The notes beneath the pieces are model-generated. The model did not search any database. It saw only the letters and a program-made list of their open reading frames with translations, and was not told where the DNA came from. From positions 1,550,001 to 1,614,000 of the forward strand of contig NZ_JACJOT010000008.1 of NCBI RefSeq assembly GCF_014695715.1: a stretch of DNA of 64,000 nt. Direction: 5' to 3'. Positions 48,070-58,124 of the stretch are shown in pieces. The DNA is from Microcoleus sp. FACHB-68. Its GTDB lineage: Bacteria > Cyanobacteriota > Cyanobacteriia > Cyanobacteriales > Oscillatoriaceae. Position 1 is the first letter of the stretch. Every line of letters begins with the position of its first letter. The position numbers and the translations under genes are program-made.

Positions 48070-50013
48070 ATGAGCAGTTCAGAGCCGGCCATTTACTGTA
48101 TTAATCCCGCTTGCGCGAATCCCCACAATTCTCTTGGGGGTCAAGTCTGTGCGAGTTGCCAAACGCCTCTGGTGTATCGCTATCTTTGGGCAGTTGGCCC
48201 AGAGGCAGGTCAGGTGGCCACTGGCCAAGTCATTCACAACCGCTACTGTGTGGTTGCACCGCAAATCTGGCTGGACACTCAGCCGGCACAGCAACCCTAT
48301 GTTCCCCAAGATTTTCCTGAGGCAATTCTCCCTTACTTACATTTATATCCTCACCGGCTCCATGTTCCAGAGGTGTACGGGTTTGCCGAAGTTGGGGAGG
48401 GATCAGAGACAACTCAGATTCTCCTATTGGAAAATGTGCCGGTTGATCCGGTGGGAAACTTGTATCCTTCTGTGGTAGAAGCGTGGCCCACTGCATCGGC
48501 GGTGCGCCAGGTTTACTGGCTGTGGCAAATTCTGCAACTTTGGACGCCCCTATCAGAACAGGGGGTGACAGCGAGTTTGCTGGCTCCAGATAATATCCGG
48601 GTTGAAGGTTGGCGCGTGTGGTTGCAAGAACTTTATCTCGATGACACCGGCACCGGCAAAACGAAGGCGCTCTCTAAGATGCGCCTAAAAGATTTGGGAT
48701 ACTATTGGTTGAGTTGGATTTCTGGGGCACAGCCGCAAGTTGCCGACCAACTGAAAGAAATTTGCGAGATGATGCGGCGCGGTCATGCAACGCTGGAAGA
48801 TATCTCAGCGCAACTTAATCAGCTATTACTAGAACAAGCAGCCCAGTTACCCTTACGTGTGCGGGTTGCCGGCGCTACAGATACCGGCCCGATCCGTGAA
48901 CACAATGAAGACACCTGTTATCCCACAACGGCGGATGTAAAAGCGCGAAATATTCCGTCCAATAACCAGTTAATTCCTCATTTCTTCGTAGTTTGTGATG
49001 GAGTTGGGGGCCATGAGGGGGGTGAAGTGGCCAGTCAGTCGGCGGTGCACTCCCTGAAGCCCCTGGTACAGACTTTGCTGGCAGATACGGCTGAGGCAGC
49101 GGATATCACGTCTCCCGATGTGGTGATGCAGCAACTGGAAGAAAGCATTCGGGTGATCAATAATACGATTGCTGCTCAGAATGATGCTCAGGGTCGCTCA
49201 TCACGGCAGCGCATGGGAACGACACTGGTGATGGCTTTGCAGCTACCGCAAAAAGTCAGGACGGCAGATGGGGTGGAGTTTGGAAATGCTCATGAGCTTT
49301 ATATCGCTCATGTGGGGGATAGTCGCGCCTATTGGATCACCGGCGATTATTGTCAGCGGTTGACTGTAGATGATGATGTATCGGTTCGGGAAGTCCGCTT
49401 GGGACGTTGTCTGTATCGGGAGGCACTAGAGCGCTCGGATGCCGGTGCGCTGACTCAAGCGTTGGGAACGCGGGATGCTGAGTTTCTGCGTCCGAACATC
49501 CGGCGGTTCATTGTGGAAGAAGATGGCTTGCTGCTGTTGTGTTCGGATGGCTTGAGTGATAATGACTGGGTGGAGCTAGCTTGGGCGAATTACGCGCCGG
49601 CTGTGCTTAAGGGTGAAATGCCTCTTGAGGCGGCAGTCCAGGCTTTGATTGATCTGGCGAATGATAAGAATGGTCATGATAATACATCGGTGGTTCTGGC
49701 TCACTGCCGGTTCTCTCCTGAACCGTTGGTACTTTTTGAGACGGTGCAAATCCCGACTTTAAACAAGCCGGTGGAGTCTGAACTTTCAGAGGCTTCTAAA
49801 GCGCTTCTTTATGATGAACCGGCAGCCGGTGAGCAAACGGTGTCAGTTCAAGCACAACCCCCGAAACGTCAAAAAAGTTTGGTGCGCGTTGTGGTGGTGT
49901 TAGGCGTATTATTGGGAATCGGGGTTGTCGGGTTGTTTGCTTGGTCGCAACTTGATCGTCCGGGTTTTGATCGGCTGCGTGAGGGACTTTTCCCGCCGGC
50001 GCAATCTCAATAA
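48070..50013 (+). CDS. PP2C-type phosphatase with zinc ribbon and kinase-like region
   Basis: The 647-residue protein begins with a possible zinc ribbon (C10, C15, C27, C30), continues with a region (about 35-265) resembling a degenerate protein kinase (ILLLENVPVD hinge-like, LLAPDNIRVEG like the catalytic loop, KDLGYYW) without the catalytic Asp/Asn set, then a PP2C phosphatase domain (about 275-560) with TGPIREHNEDTCYP, FFVVCDGVGGHEGGE, LYIAHVGDSRAYWI, LLLCSDGLSDN and NGHDNTSVVLA, which hold the metal-binding aspartates. A C-terminal membrane helix (VRVVVVLGVLLGIGVVGLFAW) with a short tail anchors it. It should dephosphorylate Ser/Thr proteins at the membrane; a link to Ser/Thr kinases is inference. 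Confidence 0.88.
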   Translation: MSSSEPAIYCINPACANPHNSLGGQVCASCQTPLVYRYLWAVGPEAGQVATGQVIHNRYCVVAPQIWLDTQPAQQPYVPQDFPEAILPYLHLYPHRLHVPEVYGFAEVGEGSETTQILLLENVPVDPVGNLYPSVVEAWPTASAVRQVYWLWQILQLWTPLSEQGVTASLLAPDNIRVEGWRVWLQELYLDDTGTGKTKALSKMRLKDLGYYWLSWISGAQPQVADQLKEICEMMRRGHATLEDISAQLNQLLLEQAAQLPLRVRVAGATDTGPIREHNEDTCYPTTADVKARNIPSNNQLIPHFFVVCDGVGGHEGGEVASQSAVHSLKPLVQTLLADTAEAADITSPDVVMQQLEESIRVINNTIAAQNDAQGRSSRQRMGTTLVMALQLPQKVRTADGVEFGNAHELYIAHVGDSRAYWITGDYCQRLTVDDDVSVREVRLGRCLYREALERSDAGALTQALGTRDAEFLRPNIRRFIVEEDGLLLLCSDGLSDNDWVELAWANYAPAVLKGEMPLEAAVQALIDLANDKNGHDNTSVVLAHCRFSPEPLVLFETVQIPTLNKPVESELSEASKALLYDEPAAGEQTVSVQAQPPKRQKSLVRVVVVLGVLLGIGVVGLFAWSQLDRPGFDRLREGLFPPAQSQ

Positions 50014-50916
50014 ACTTCCTTATGGCGGTTGAGATTTTTGTTTAAAAAACTACAGATGATTGCGTATCATGCCGGCAGGCAGGCATACACGCAGATAGCG
50101 CTTATAATTAAAATTTAAGCGGGGATTCGCCTTCTAAAAAGGTTGGTTGAAACATCTTGGAGCAAAAAATATAAATCAATTAGAGACGCTATAAAATAAA
50201 GATTTAAAGGGAAACAAATTACTTCTGATCTATATTTACTCTACCTAAAAATATCCTTTTTTATTTTTCATACTTCTTATTTTTAAAGAGGTTAACTGAA
50301 TTTAAAATATTTCATTTCTGTCAATTTTTAGTGCGGACATCTTGCCTGTTTGCTGCCATCTGTACCAGCAAGATGATCTAATATTTTTGTCATATCAGGA
50401 AGCAAGATGCTCCCACAACAAATATTTTTGTCAATGTGTGATGCACCCCTTTAATTTTTATTAAAATTCACTTAAATACAGAACAGCTTGTGAATCTCCT
50501 GTTACAGCCGCACCACGAGCACTGATATAGGACGATTGTCATACAAAGTGTAAATAACCCAACGTTGCCGGCTCATAACCCAGGAACCCTGCACTCTGAT
50601 GCAAACGCACCACTACAGCCGGCCTCGCACCCAAAAAAACTCGCTGCACAACAAAAAAACTTGACTTTTTAAGTAAATTATGTGTATTTGAAGAAACCCA
50701 CTAAAGCGAGAAACCCGTCTGCCGGCAACACTTACATATTGGATATAAAGAGAATAAGGTAATTCTATAATCGCCCAGAACCCAAGGGCACGGCCAGGGC
50801 ACTTGTGCCATCACAGTCGGCCCAGAAGTCCTAATATTTAAAAAGTCACCCTTGACATTTCGCCCAAAATCTCTCAAGTTGACTCTCTAGCCAAGCTGCT
50901 ATCCAAAGAAGGTGCC
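50014..50916. other. Long gap upstream of topA
   Basis: No gene is visible in about 900 bases. It holds a dispersed repeat (50060-50102), ATCTTGCC/GCAAGATG words at about 50338-50412 and AT-rich stretches. Promoter boxes for topA could not be fixed; a TTGACA occurs at about 50853 and AAGAAGG is the ribosome site. Confidence 0.4.
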
Positions 50917-53574
50917 ATGTCAACCCTAGTTATCGTCGAATCTCCCACCAAAGCACGCACCATCCGTAATTACCTGCCTTCCACCTATCGCGTGGAAGCG
51001 TCAATGGGTCATGTGCGCGATCTCCCGTCGTCTGCCGAAGAAATTCCCGAAGCTGTTAAGGGAGAAAAATGGGCGCAGCTTGGGGTGAACGTGGACGCCG
51101 ACTTTGAACCCTTGTATGTTGTCCCCAAAGACAAAAAGAAAATAGTCAAGCAGCTCAAAGATGCGCTGAAAGATGCGGATGAACTGATTTTAGCCACAGA
51201 CGAAGACCGAGAAGGGGAAAGCATTAGTTGGCATTTGTTGCAATTGCTAAAACCCAAAGTGCCCACCAAGCGGATGGTGTTTCACGAAATCACGCAAGAG
51301 GCGATCCGCGAAGCCTTGAAAAACTGCCGCAACATAGATGAGCAGTTGGTACGCGCCCAAGAAACGCGGCGAATTTTAGACCGGCTTGTGGGATATACCC
51401 TGTCTCCCCTACTGTGGAAAAAAATTGCCTCTGGGTTGTCTGCAGGGCGAGTTCAGTCGGTTGCTGTGCGGCTTTTGGTGCAGCGGGAACGTCAGCGCCG
51501 CGCTTTCCGCCAAGGCAGCTACTGGGATCTGAAAGCGACTTTGACCCACGAAAAAACGCCTTTTGATGCCAAAATGGTCACGTTAGCCGGCACCAAGTTA
51601 GCCACCGGCAGCGATTTTGATGAAGCTACAGGTCAAATTATTGCCGGTCGTCGGGTGGTTTTGCTCAACGAAGCCGAGGCGAGAGCATTACAAGATAGAC
51701 TATTCGGCAAAACCTGGACAGTCTCTAACTTAGAAGAACGCCCTGTCACTCGTAAGCCGGCCCCTCCGTTTACCACGTCAACCCTGCAACAAGAAGCGAA
51801 CCGCAAACTGCGGATGTCTGCCCGCGATACGATGCGAACCGCTCAAAGTCTGTACGAGCAAGGGTATATTACCTATATGCGGACAGACTCAGTGCATTTA
51901 TCTGACCAGGCGATCACGGCGGCACGGAGTTGTGTTGAGGAAATGTACGGTAAGCAGTATCTCAGCCCGCAACCTCGGCAATATACGACTAAGAGCAAAG
52001 GTGCACAAGAAGCCCACGAAGCCATTCGTCCTGCCGGCAGCAGTTTCCGTACCCCGCAACAAACTGGTTTAGCCGGTCGAGAACTGCAACTGTATGATCT
52101 AATTTGGAAACGCACCGTCGCCTCCCAAATGGCAGACTCGCGCCAAACTCACATCACCGTAGAAATGCAAGTCGAAGATGCCGGCTTTCGTTCTAGTGGC
52201 AAGCGCATCGACTTCCCTGGTTTCTTGCGGGCTTATGTGGAAGGTTCCGACGATCCCGACGCCGCCATTGAAGATCAAGAAGTGATTCTGCCGGCCCTCA
52301 AAGTCGGAGATCGCCCCAAATGCCGCGATCTAGAAGCGATCGGTCACGAAACCCAGCCGCCGGCACGTTTCACGGAAGCTTCTTTGGTAAAAACCCTGGA
52401 AAGTGAAGGCATCGGGCGTCCCAGCACCTACGCCAGCATTATTGGCACCATTATTGATCGCGGCTACTCCCAACTCATCAGCAATGCCCTGATTCCCACG
52501 TTCACAGCGTTTGCAGTCACTAGCTTGCTGGAAAAACACTTTCCCGAATTGGTAGACACCCGCTTTACCTCCCGCATGGAACAAACCCTGGATGACATTT
52601 CCACCGGCGAAGCGAAATGGCTGCCCTATTTGCACGAATTCTTCCTGGGCCAAAAGGGTTTAGAAACCCAAGTTAAAGAACGGGAAAACCAGATCGACCC
52701 CAGTGAAGCGCGGACGGTGGAACTGGAGAACTTAGCGGCTAAAGTGCGGATCGGGCGTTTTGGCCCCTACATTGAAGTGGAAAATGGCAATGGGCCGGTG
52801 ACTGCCTCGATCCCCAAAGATTTGACACCGGCAGACTTAGATCCACAGAAGGTCGAGGTGCTGCTGCGCCAAAAAACTGAAGGCCCGGATGAAGTAGGCC
52901 GGCATCCCTTAACGGGCGAATTGATTTACCTCAAAATCGGCACTTACGGCCCTTATGTGGAATTGGGTGAAGTTTCTGAGGAGAACAAGAAGCCCAAACG
53001 CGCCTCTTTGCCCAAAGGCGTGAAGCCGGAAGACGTAACGCTAGAAATGGCAGTGGGATTGCTTTCCCTGCCGCGCACCTTGGGAACCCATCCAGAAACC
53101 GGCGGTAAAATCCAAACGAGTCTGGGGCGGTTTGGCCCTTATGTCGTGCATGACCAAGGCAAGGAAGGAAAAGATTACCGTTCCCTGAAAGCCGGTGACG
53201 ATGTCTTGACTATTGAGCTTAAACGTGCATTAGAACTACTTTTGGAACCGAAGAAGGGCGGGCGCGGCACCCGAAGCAAGACGAAGGCAGCTTTGCGAGA
53301 ACTCGGCCAGCACCCAGCCGATGGGGAGCCGGTGAATGTCTACGATGGGCCGTATGGGCCGTATGTGAAGCACGGGAAAACCAATGCTTCTGTACCCGAA
53401 GACCAATCTGTAGATAATTTGACGCTGGCAGAGGCGGTGGAACTGTTGGCGGCGAAGGCTTCATCTGGCAAGAGTTCGTCTAAATCGAGTGGCTCGAAAT
53501 CGAGTAGCGCGACCAAAACAAAGGCTGCCGGCCAGAAGTCAACAACCCGCAAAACAACTCGTAAAAAAGCTTAG
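50917..53574 (+). CDS. topA: DNA topoisomerase I (type IA)
   Basis: The 885-residue enzyme has the Toprim domain at the start ([26 protein letters not shown] metal site at about 92-98), the active-site tyrosine Y320 in YITYMRTDS, and the gate domains with [22 protein letters not shown] and [13 protein letters not shown]. The C-terminal third has several TopA C-terminal repeats with [24 protein letters not shown] and PYGPYVKHG cores instead of zinc fingers, then a Ser/Lys/Thr/Arg-rich tail that should bind DNA. This is the usual cyanobacterial form. It relaxes negative supercoils. A hairpin follows the stop. Confidence 0.95.
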   Translation: MSTLVIVESPTKARTIRNYLPSTYRVEASMGHVRDLPSSAEEIPEAVKGEKWAQLGVNVDADFEPLYVVPKDKKKIVKQLKDALKDADELILATDEDREGESISWHLLQLLKPKVPTKRMVFHEITQEAIREALKNCRNIDEQLVRAQETRRILDRLVGYTLSPLLWKKIASGLSAGRVQSVAVRLLVQRERQRRAFRQGSYWDLKATLTHEKTPFDAKMVTLAGTKLATGSDFDEATGQIIAGRRVVLLNEAEARALQDRLFGKTWTVSNLEERPVTRKPAPPFTTSTLQQEANRKLRMSARDTMRTAQSLYEQGYITYMRTDSVHLSDQAITAARSCVEEMYGKQYLSPQPRQYTTKSKGAQEAHEAIRPAGSSFRTPQQTGLAGRELQLYDLIWKRTVASQMADSRQTHITVEMQVEDAGFRSSGKRIDFPGFLRAYVEGSDDPDAAIEDQEVILPALKVGDRPKCRDLEAIGHETQPPARFTEASLVKTLESEGIGRPSTYASIIGTIIDRGYSQLISNALIPTFTAFAVTSLLEKHFPELVDTRFTSRMEQTLDDISTGEAKWLPYLHEFFLGQKGLETQVKERENQIDPSEARTVELENLAAKVRIGRFGPYIEVENGNGPVTASIPKDLTPADLDPQKVEVLLRQKTEGPDEVGRHPLTGELIYLKIGTYGPYVELGEVSEENKKPKRASLPKGVKPEDVTLEMAVGLLSLPRTLGTHPETGGKIQTSLGRFGPYVVHDQGKEGKDYRSLKAGDDVLTIELKRALELLLEPKKGGRGTRSKTKAALRELGQHPADGEPVNVYDGPYGPYVKHGKTNASVPEDQSVDNLTLAEAVELLAAKASSGKSSSKSSGSKSSSATKTKAAGQKSTTRKTTRKKA

Positions 53575-53591
53575 ATGGCAAAGAGTTAATT

Positions 53592-53614
53592 GCTCAGTGT
53601 TGATCACACTGAGC
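53592..53614. terminator. Perfect hairpin between topA and tyrosinase
   Basis: GCTCAGTGT (53592-53600) and ACACTGAGC (53606-53614) form a perfect 9-bp stem with a 5-base loop, 17 bases after topA. It lies between converging genes, so it can serve both strands; there is no strong T-run. Confidence 0.6.
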
Positions 53615-53623
53615 GATTGGCTA

Positions 53624-55009
53624 TTAGCTATTTGCCTTCGCCAATGCCTTACGTTTGCGCTTGAACTGAGAGCCGGCACCCAAGGCTCCAAAGGCCAGCA
53701 ACCCTAAGGCGACAGAAGGTTCAGGGACGTGTTCTGATTGATGGCAAGGCATATCGCAGGGCATAGCGATCTCGTCAGGACACGGTTCAGTCCCATCTCC
53801 GTGATATGCCATGTGGCCCCAAGGGTTGTACATATAACCGTTTTGACTTTGTTCGATTGTGTTGTCCGACAAATCTGATGGGGCGTTGGCCATCATAAAT
53901 AGAGACGAATCTGTAGGAGTAGCCGTTGCGGTAACTCCCGGCAAACCGGGCATTAAATCTCTCAAATCATTGGCGATGGGAATGTTTGCTGTGTTCCAGG
54001 GGAACATTGGGTCAAGCAGGTTGTGTCCATAAGGCTGACCACTGGAGGGATAAAAACTGTTACCCCAGCGTCCGTTCAGCTGCCATTGTCCCCAAAGGCG
54101 ATCCACATTGGCATGATGCAGCCAGAACATCGGATCGTTGGGAGAATGTTGAAAGCCCATCGTACCTCCGATCCAATTGTGCATACTGTTGTGCAGCCCG
54201 GTGCCGGTTTCTAGGCGCGAGCGAAATGCGTTATAAGTCGTCTGGGCAAGTGCACCATTTACCTGAGTTTGTGTGGTTAAGCTGGTTAAAGCACCCAGAT
54301 TGCGCGTGAGGTCTCGCGGTGTGCCGGTGGATAGTCCTGTCCACGCGCCCCTGTTAAGGGTATTGCTCAAGTCTCTTCTTAACACCCATCCATTGGCGCG
54401 GGAGAAAGGCCCAGACTGAACTGTTCCGCCTCCGACACCCCCAGCCCCGCCATTGGGACCCATAAAGTTATTTTGAAAAATAATGTTTCGTGTGGCGCTT
54501 TGATTCGTCGAATCCCAGTAAGGAATTGTCACGCTGGGATCTACTGTTTGTAAGGCTCTTTCAAATTCATCTAAAAACTGCCGGTGCCAGGGTAGAAATG
54601 CCGCATTGCCATGAGCGCCATTCACTAATGTTGTGCCATTTGGAGCTCGCCGGCCCGTCATATCCATTGTTGCTAAATGGGTGGCCACAAACTGGTCATA
54701 CTCGCTGATGCGAACGCCGTTAGGGGTGGTAACAAATCTTTGGGTTTTTAACGTGACGACGGCATTGACGAACCGATCTATCTCAGTCTGGGTCATCGTC
54801 GCGGCATTTGTTCTCACCTGCAAAGTTCCACTGGTATTCCCAGAGTTGGGCATGGTGTCATATCTGTAGCCCAGGTTTGTGAAATCTATAACGTCTGCCG
54901 GTCTAACAAGGCTTCTAGAAAAAGTATAGGCTTGAGCAGGATTCGCACAAAAAGCTACAACAGTGCCGGCGACTAAGCCGATCCAGGTGAAAGTTTGTTT
55001 GAAAGCCAT
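53624..55009 (-). CDS. PEP-CTERM tyrosinase-family copper oxidase (1)
   Basis: The 461-residue protein has a signal peptide ending near ANPAQA (27), then a tyrosinase domain with probable CuA ligands H111 (VATHLATMD), H133 (GAHGNAAFLPWHR) and H142, and CuB ligands H273, H277 (LHNSMHNWIGG) and H299 (FWLHHANVDRLW). All six are present. A C-terminal segment has C410, C418, C422 and H423, then a PEP-CTERM anchor: VPEPS, a hydrophobic helix and an RKRK tail. It is thus likely sorted to the surface or exterior and would oxidise phenols. A paralogue lies at 55756. Convergent with topA. Confidence 0.88.
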   Translation of the reverse strand: MAFKQTFTWIGLVAGTVVAFCANPAQAYTFSRSLVRPADVIDFTNLGYRYDTMPNSGNTSGTLQVRTNAATMTQTEIDRFVNAVVTLKTQRFVTTPNGVRISEYDQFVATHLATMDMTGRRAPNGTTLVNGAHGNAAFLPWHRQFLDEFERALQTVDPSVTIPYWDSTNQSATRNIIFQNNFMGPNGGAGGVGGGTVQSGPFSRANGWVLRRDLSNTLNRGAWTGLSTGTPRDLTRNLGALTSLTTQTQVNGALAQTTYNAFRSRLETGTGLHNSMHNWIGGTMGFQHSPNDPMFWLHHANVDRLWGQWQLNGRWGNSFYPSSGQPYGHNLLDPMFPWNTANIPIANDLRDLMPGLPGVTATATPTDSSLFMMANAPSDLSDNTIEQSQNGYMYNPWGHMAYHGDGTEPCPDEIAMPCDMPCHQSEHVPEPSVALGLLAFGALGAGSQFKRKRKALAKANS

Positions 55010-55755
55010 AAAATTACCTCGATGAAAAGCGCAAAATTAATGTATTAATACGTTAAAGCGCCGGTCGTGCTAAGCGAAGATTGCTTAGCTAGCGCCTAGG
55101 CGATAAGTTCCAATATCCTGCTTCGCTGAATGACGCTAGTAGTTTTGCTTCACTCAACGCAAAGCCTCTCCTGTTGAAAGTTGCCACACATTTCTTCTCA
55201 ACAGGATTAGCAACTATGTTTAGTTGGTTAAATTGGCAAGTCCGAGAGAGCTGTTTTTTGGAGTTTTGACGAGCGCAAAGGCTCTGGAACGCCCAATCTC
55301 AGGGGCCTTGACCTTTTATGTTATCTATGCATTTAACAATAAACTCATACTTCCCCATTTTGTTGCCAAAATGGCAGAATTTTTTTGTATAAAACAAGCC
55401 CCCATTTAATTTTTCCACTGAGGGGGCAATTAAATGGCTGCCGGCTTATCGAAACATAACTTTTTTTAACGGATTGGTGCTTAAGTTCAGGGAAACGGCT
55501 CAATAAATTGCGAATCTGAGCCGGCTCAGAATCGAGCAAGCTGGAGATTAAACTGCCCTAAAAATAGCGTAAGCGTGGGACGGGGCAGTTATTAAAGAGT
55601 CATGAAGACTCGGCTCGTTCAAAACTACTGACTTTCTTAATATTTTTTTACGTCATGTGTGATGTATGGAAGGTTGTTGAAGTTTAATAGAGGGTGTGTG
55701 GTCGCCAACTAACAAACTGATGAGTGAGCTTAGGTCGAGTTAGCCGGCAGTTATT
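55010..55755. other. Gap between the tyrosinase genes
   Basis: No gene is supported. It includes the upstream region of tyrosinase 1 at the left end. A weak plus-strand frame at 55224-55409 has no resemblance to anything known. Confidence 0.4.
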
Positions 55756-57117
55756 TTAAGCTTTTTGTGGTTGTTTACCCTTACGCAAGCGACCGGCACC
55801 CAATGCCCCAAATGCCAATAGACCTAATATAGAAGCCGGTTCTGGAACGTTTTCTGATTGATGGCAGGGCATATCACAGGGCATATTTACTTCGTCAGGA
55901 CACGGCTCATCCCCATGATAGGCATGATGGCCCCAAGGATTGTACACATTGCCGGTCGTATCTGAGAATAAGTCTTCCGGGGCGCTGGCCATCAGGAACG
56001 ATGAGAAATTAGTATTAGTGGGAGCAATACCCGGTAATCCGGGGATTAGGGCGGCTAAGTCCGCAGCAACCTTCGATTGACCTCGATCCCAAGGCCACAT
56101 CGGGTCGAGCCGGCTGTGTCCATAGCCCTGGAAACTATTAGGATAAGCCTCTGCACCATTCAAACGACCAGTACCCGCAACAGCAGTCTGCCATCTAGCC
56201 CAAAGGCGATCAACGTTGGCATGAAGCATATAAAACATGGGATCGTTGTTAGAGGCCATCGTGTTCATAGAGCCTCCCACCCAGTTGTGCATGGGGTTGT
56301 GGATGTTTAACTCTAGCCGAGAGTTTAAAGTCTGGTAGCTAGGTGTAGTGAGCGCTGCATCTTCCTGGGCGGCAGTGATCAACCCCCGTGGATTCGCTGC
56401 AGTTCTTGGGGCAAAATTCCCCAAATTGCGTGTCAGTGCCTGTGTGCCGGTGGAGGTTCCCAGCCAAACATCGCCACTCAAGTCACTTCTCTGAACCCAT
56501 CCGTTGGCAGTTGTGAATGGCCCGGTCCGAACCGGCCCCCCAGGGTTTCCATTGGCGTTAAACCCATTACCTCCCATAAAATTTTGGGAAAGAATCACAT
56601 TTTGAGTGGCATTAGCATCCGTCCAATCCCAATAAGGAATGGTTACAGTCGGATCTACTGTTTGCAATGCCCTTTCAAATTCATATATAAACGTCCGGTG
56701 CCACGGCAAAAAGCCGGCCCTGCCATGCGCTGCATTAAATAAAGGACGCCCATCTGGCCCAGGACGACCGGCTAAATCCATCGCTCCCAAATGGGTGGCT
56801 ACAAATTGGTCATACTCACTGACAACAACGCCGTTAGCAGCCCTCACTGTTCTTGTTTTTAACGTCTGGATAGCATTTACGAATCTTGACATCTCATTCG
56901 CACTCAAGCTAGCCGCGTTTCTTCTGACCTGTAAACCTGCTGTGCCGCCCGGAACATTTATACCGGTGTATGTGTAACCCAGCGCCCTAAAATCCAGAAC
57001 GTCATTCGGTCTGTAAAGGTTGCGGCTAAAAGTATATGCTTGCGCTTGTACTGCACCAAACACGATAGCACTGCCTGTTATTAAGCTAAGCCAGCTAGAA
57101 GCGCGTTTTAGATTCAT
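55756..57117 (-). CDS. PEP-CTERM tyrosinase-family copper oxidase (2)
   Basis: The 453-residue paralogue of the previous gene has a signal peptide (ending GAVQAQA), the same YTFSRNLYRPNDVLDF start, and copper motifs VATHLGAMD, AHGRAGFLPWHR, IHNPMHNWVGG and PMFYMLHANVDRLW; here the canonical HH of the last motif is LH, but the copper-binding second His remains. The C-terminus has the same CPDEVNMPCDMPCHQSE spacing and a PEP-CTERM anchor (VPEPAS, helix, RKGKQ). The frame opens at 57138, but GGAAGGATAATTAC lies before the ATG at 57117. The 746-base gap suggests independent transcription of the two genes. Confidence 0.88.
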   Translation of the reverse strand: MNLKRASSWLSLITGSAIVFGAVQAQAYTFSRNLYRPNDVLDFRALGYTYTGINVPGGTAGLQVRRNAASLSANEMSRFVNAIQTLKTRTVRAANGVVVSEYDQFVATHLGAMDLAGRPGPDGRPLFNAAHGRAGFLPWHRTFIYEFERALQTVDPTVTIPYWDWTDANATQNVILSQNFMGGNGFNANGNPGGPVRTGPFTTANGWVQRSDLSGDVWLGTSTGTQALTRNLGNFAPRTAANPRGLITAAQEDAALTTPSYQTLNSRLELNIHNPMHNWVGGSMNTMASNNDPMFYMLHANVDRLWARWQTAVAGTGRLNGAEAYPNSFQGYGHSRLDPMWPWDRGQSKVAADLAALIPGLPGIAPTNTNFSSFLMASAPEDLFSDTTGNVYNPWGHHAYHGDEPCPDEVNMPCDMPCHQSENVPEPASILGLLAFGALGAGRLRKGKQPQKA

Positions 57118-58124
57118 GTAATTATCCTTCCAACACAATACAAATTCAGGGGTGGGATGCTAACCGGCATTCGCAATTTTCTCGGCTGACCCTGAGTTAC
57201 AAATATTTAGTGAATTAAGCCCGCGTTCTTTTGAGATTTGTTGTTACGCTTATCCCAGGATAGAGCCATCTCGACATATTCACTCTCAAAATCTCTGTAT
57301 TTTTACGGAATCTTTATAAATTTAAACCGGAAAAAATAATTTCCCCTTTAAAACGAAGGCAGTAATTTTCATAGTAATTTTTCTATTTTTACTTAAAAAC
57401 TATCATTAAAAATTAATACAAATTGTAAACTTTCTTATGAAGACTGAATATTTTGGTAGGTTATAACTTATAATTAAGCCTTAAATTAGAGCCTTAATAA
57501 ATTTCTATAAATTCATTGTAAGCAATCAGCATCTTTTACGTTAAAAGCTATGAAATGCTTATACAGTAAGCGATTTTATTCGTGACAAAGGTCTAAAAAA
57601 GTGCTTTTTGCATTATTAATAGAACGAAATCCGGATTAATCAGACGAGTAAAGCTGTCAATTTATTTTATTGTTTAAGTTAAAATTATTAAATTTTTGTA
57701 CTTGTACTTAAGTACAGGATATTTTTAACAGCTACTAGATATAGGTTATTTAAAAAAAATTAATAACTGAGTAATGGGTAGTTTTTTTGAACGAAAGCTC
57801 TGTAAAGATTTTGTAAAGCTACATCACTACATGACTAAAAAGATATTATAGAAATATAAGAAATACAAATAGTAAATCCGACAGATTAGTTAAATGACTT
57901 GATGAATGCTTCCAAAAAGCAGACCTTTATAAACTCACCCTAACCCGCAACTTATCACCTGAGCGTCCCCCTACGCAATTACCCGGAGTGCAGGTTAGTG
58001 GTGAGTCTTGAGTGGTGAGGGAGTAACCGAGTGTATTGCTCAAACCCTTGGACTGAATAAGTTTATAGAGCGCTCCACACTCAGCACTCACCACTCAGCA
58101 TGAGAAGAAGAAAATGCTTTAGAC
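57118..58124. other. Long AT-rich gap
   Basis: About a thousand bases without a supported gene, very AT-rich from 57300 to 57900. Heptamer words CACTCAG/CACTCAC occur at 58078-58098, with inverted relatives (GAGTGGTGAGG) near 58005-58021. The left end is the upstream region of tyrosinase 2. Confidence 0.45.
57998..58098. repeat. Heptamer-containing inverted repeat
   Basis: GTGGTGAGTCTTGAGTGGTG (left) and three CACTCAx heptamers (58078-58098) form a loose inverted repeat just downstream of the alanine dehydrogenase stop (minus strand). It may end the transcript; function is unproven. Confidence 0.45.

Noticed and set aside
53240-53574. Possible frame error in the long TopA tail
   Set aside because: Repeats with PYGPYVKHG and the basic tail are normal for cyanobacterial TopA.
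55224-55409. 61-codon plus-strand frame between the tyrosinases
   Set aside because: No signal, motif or ribosome site.
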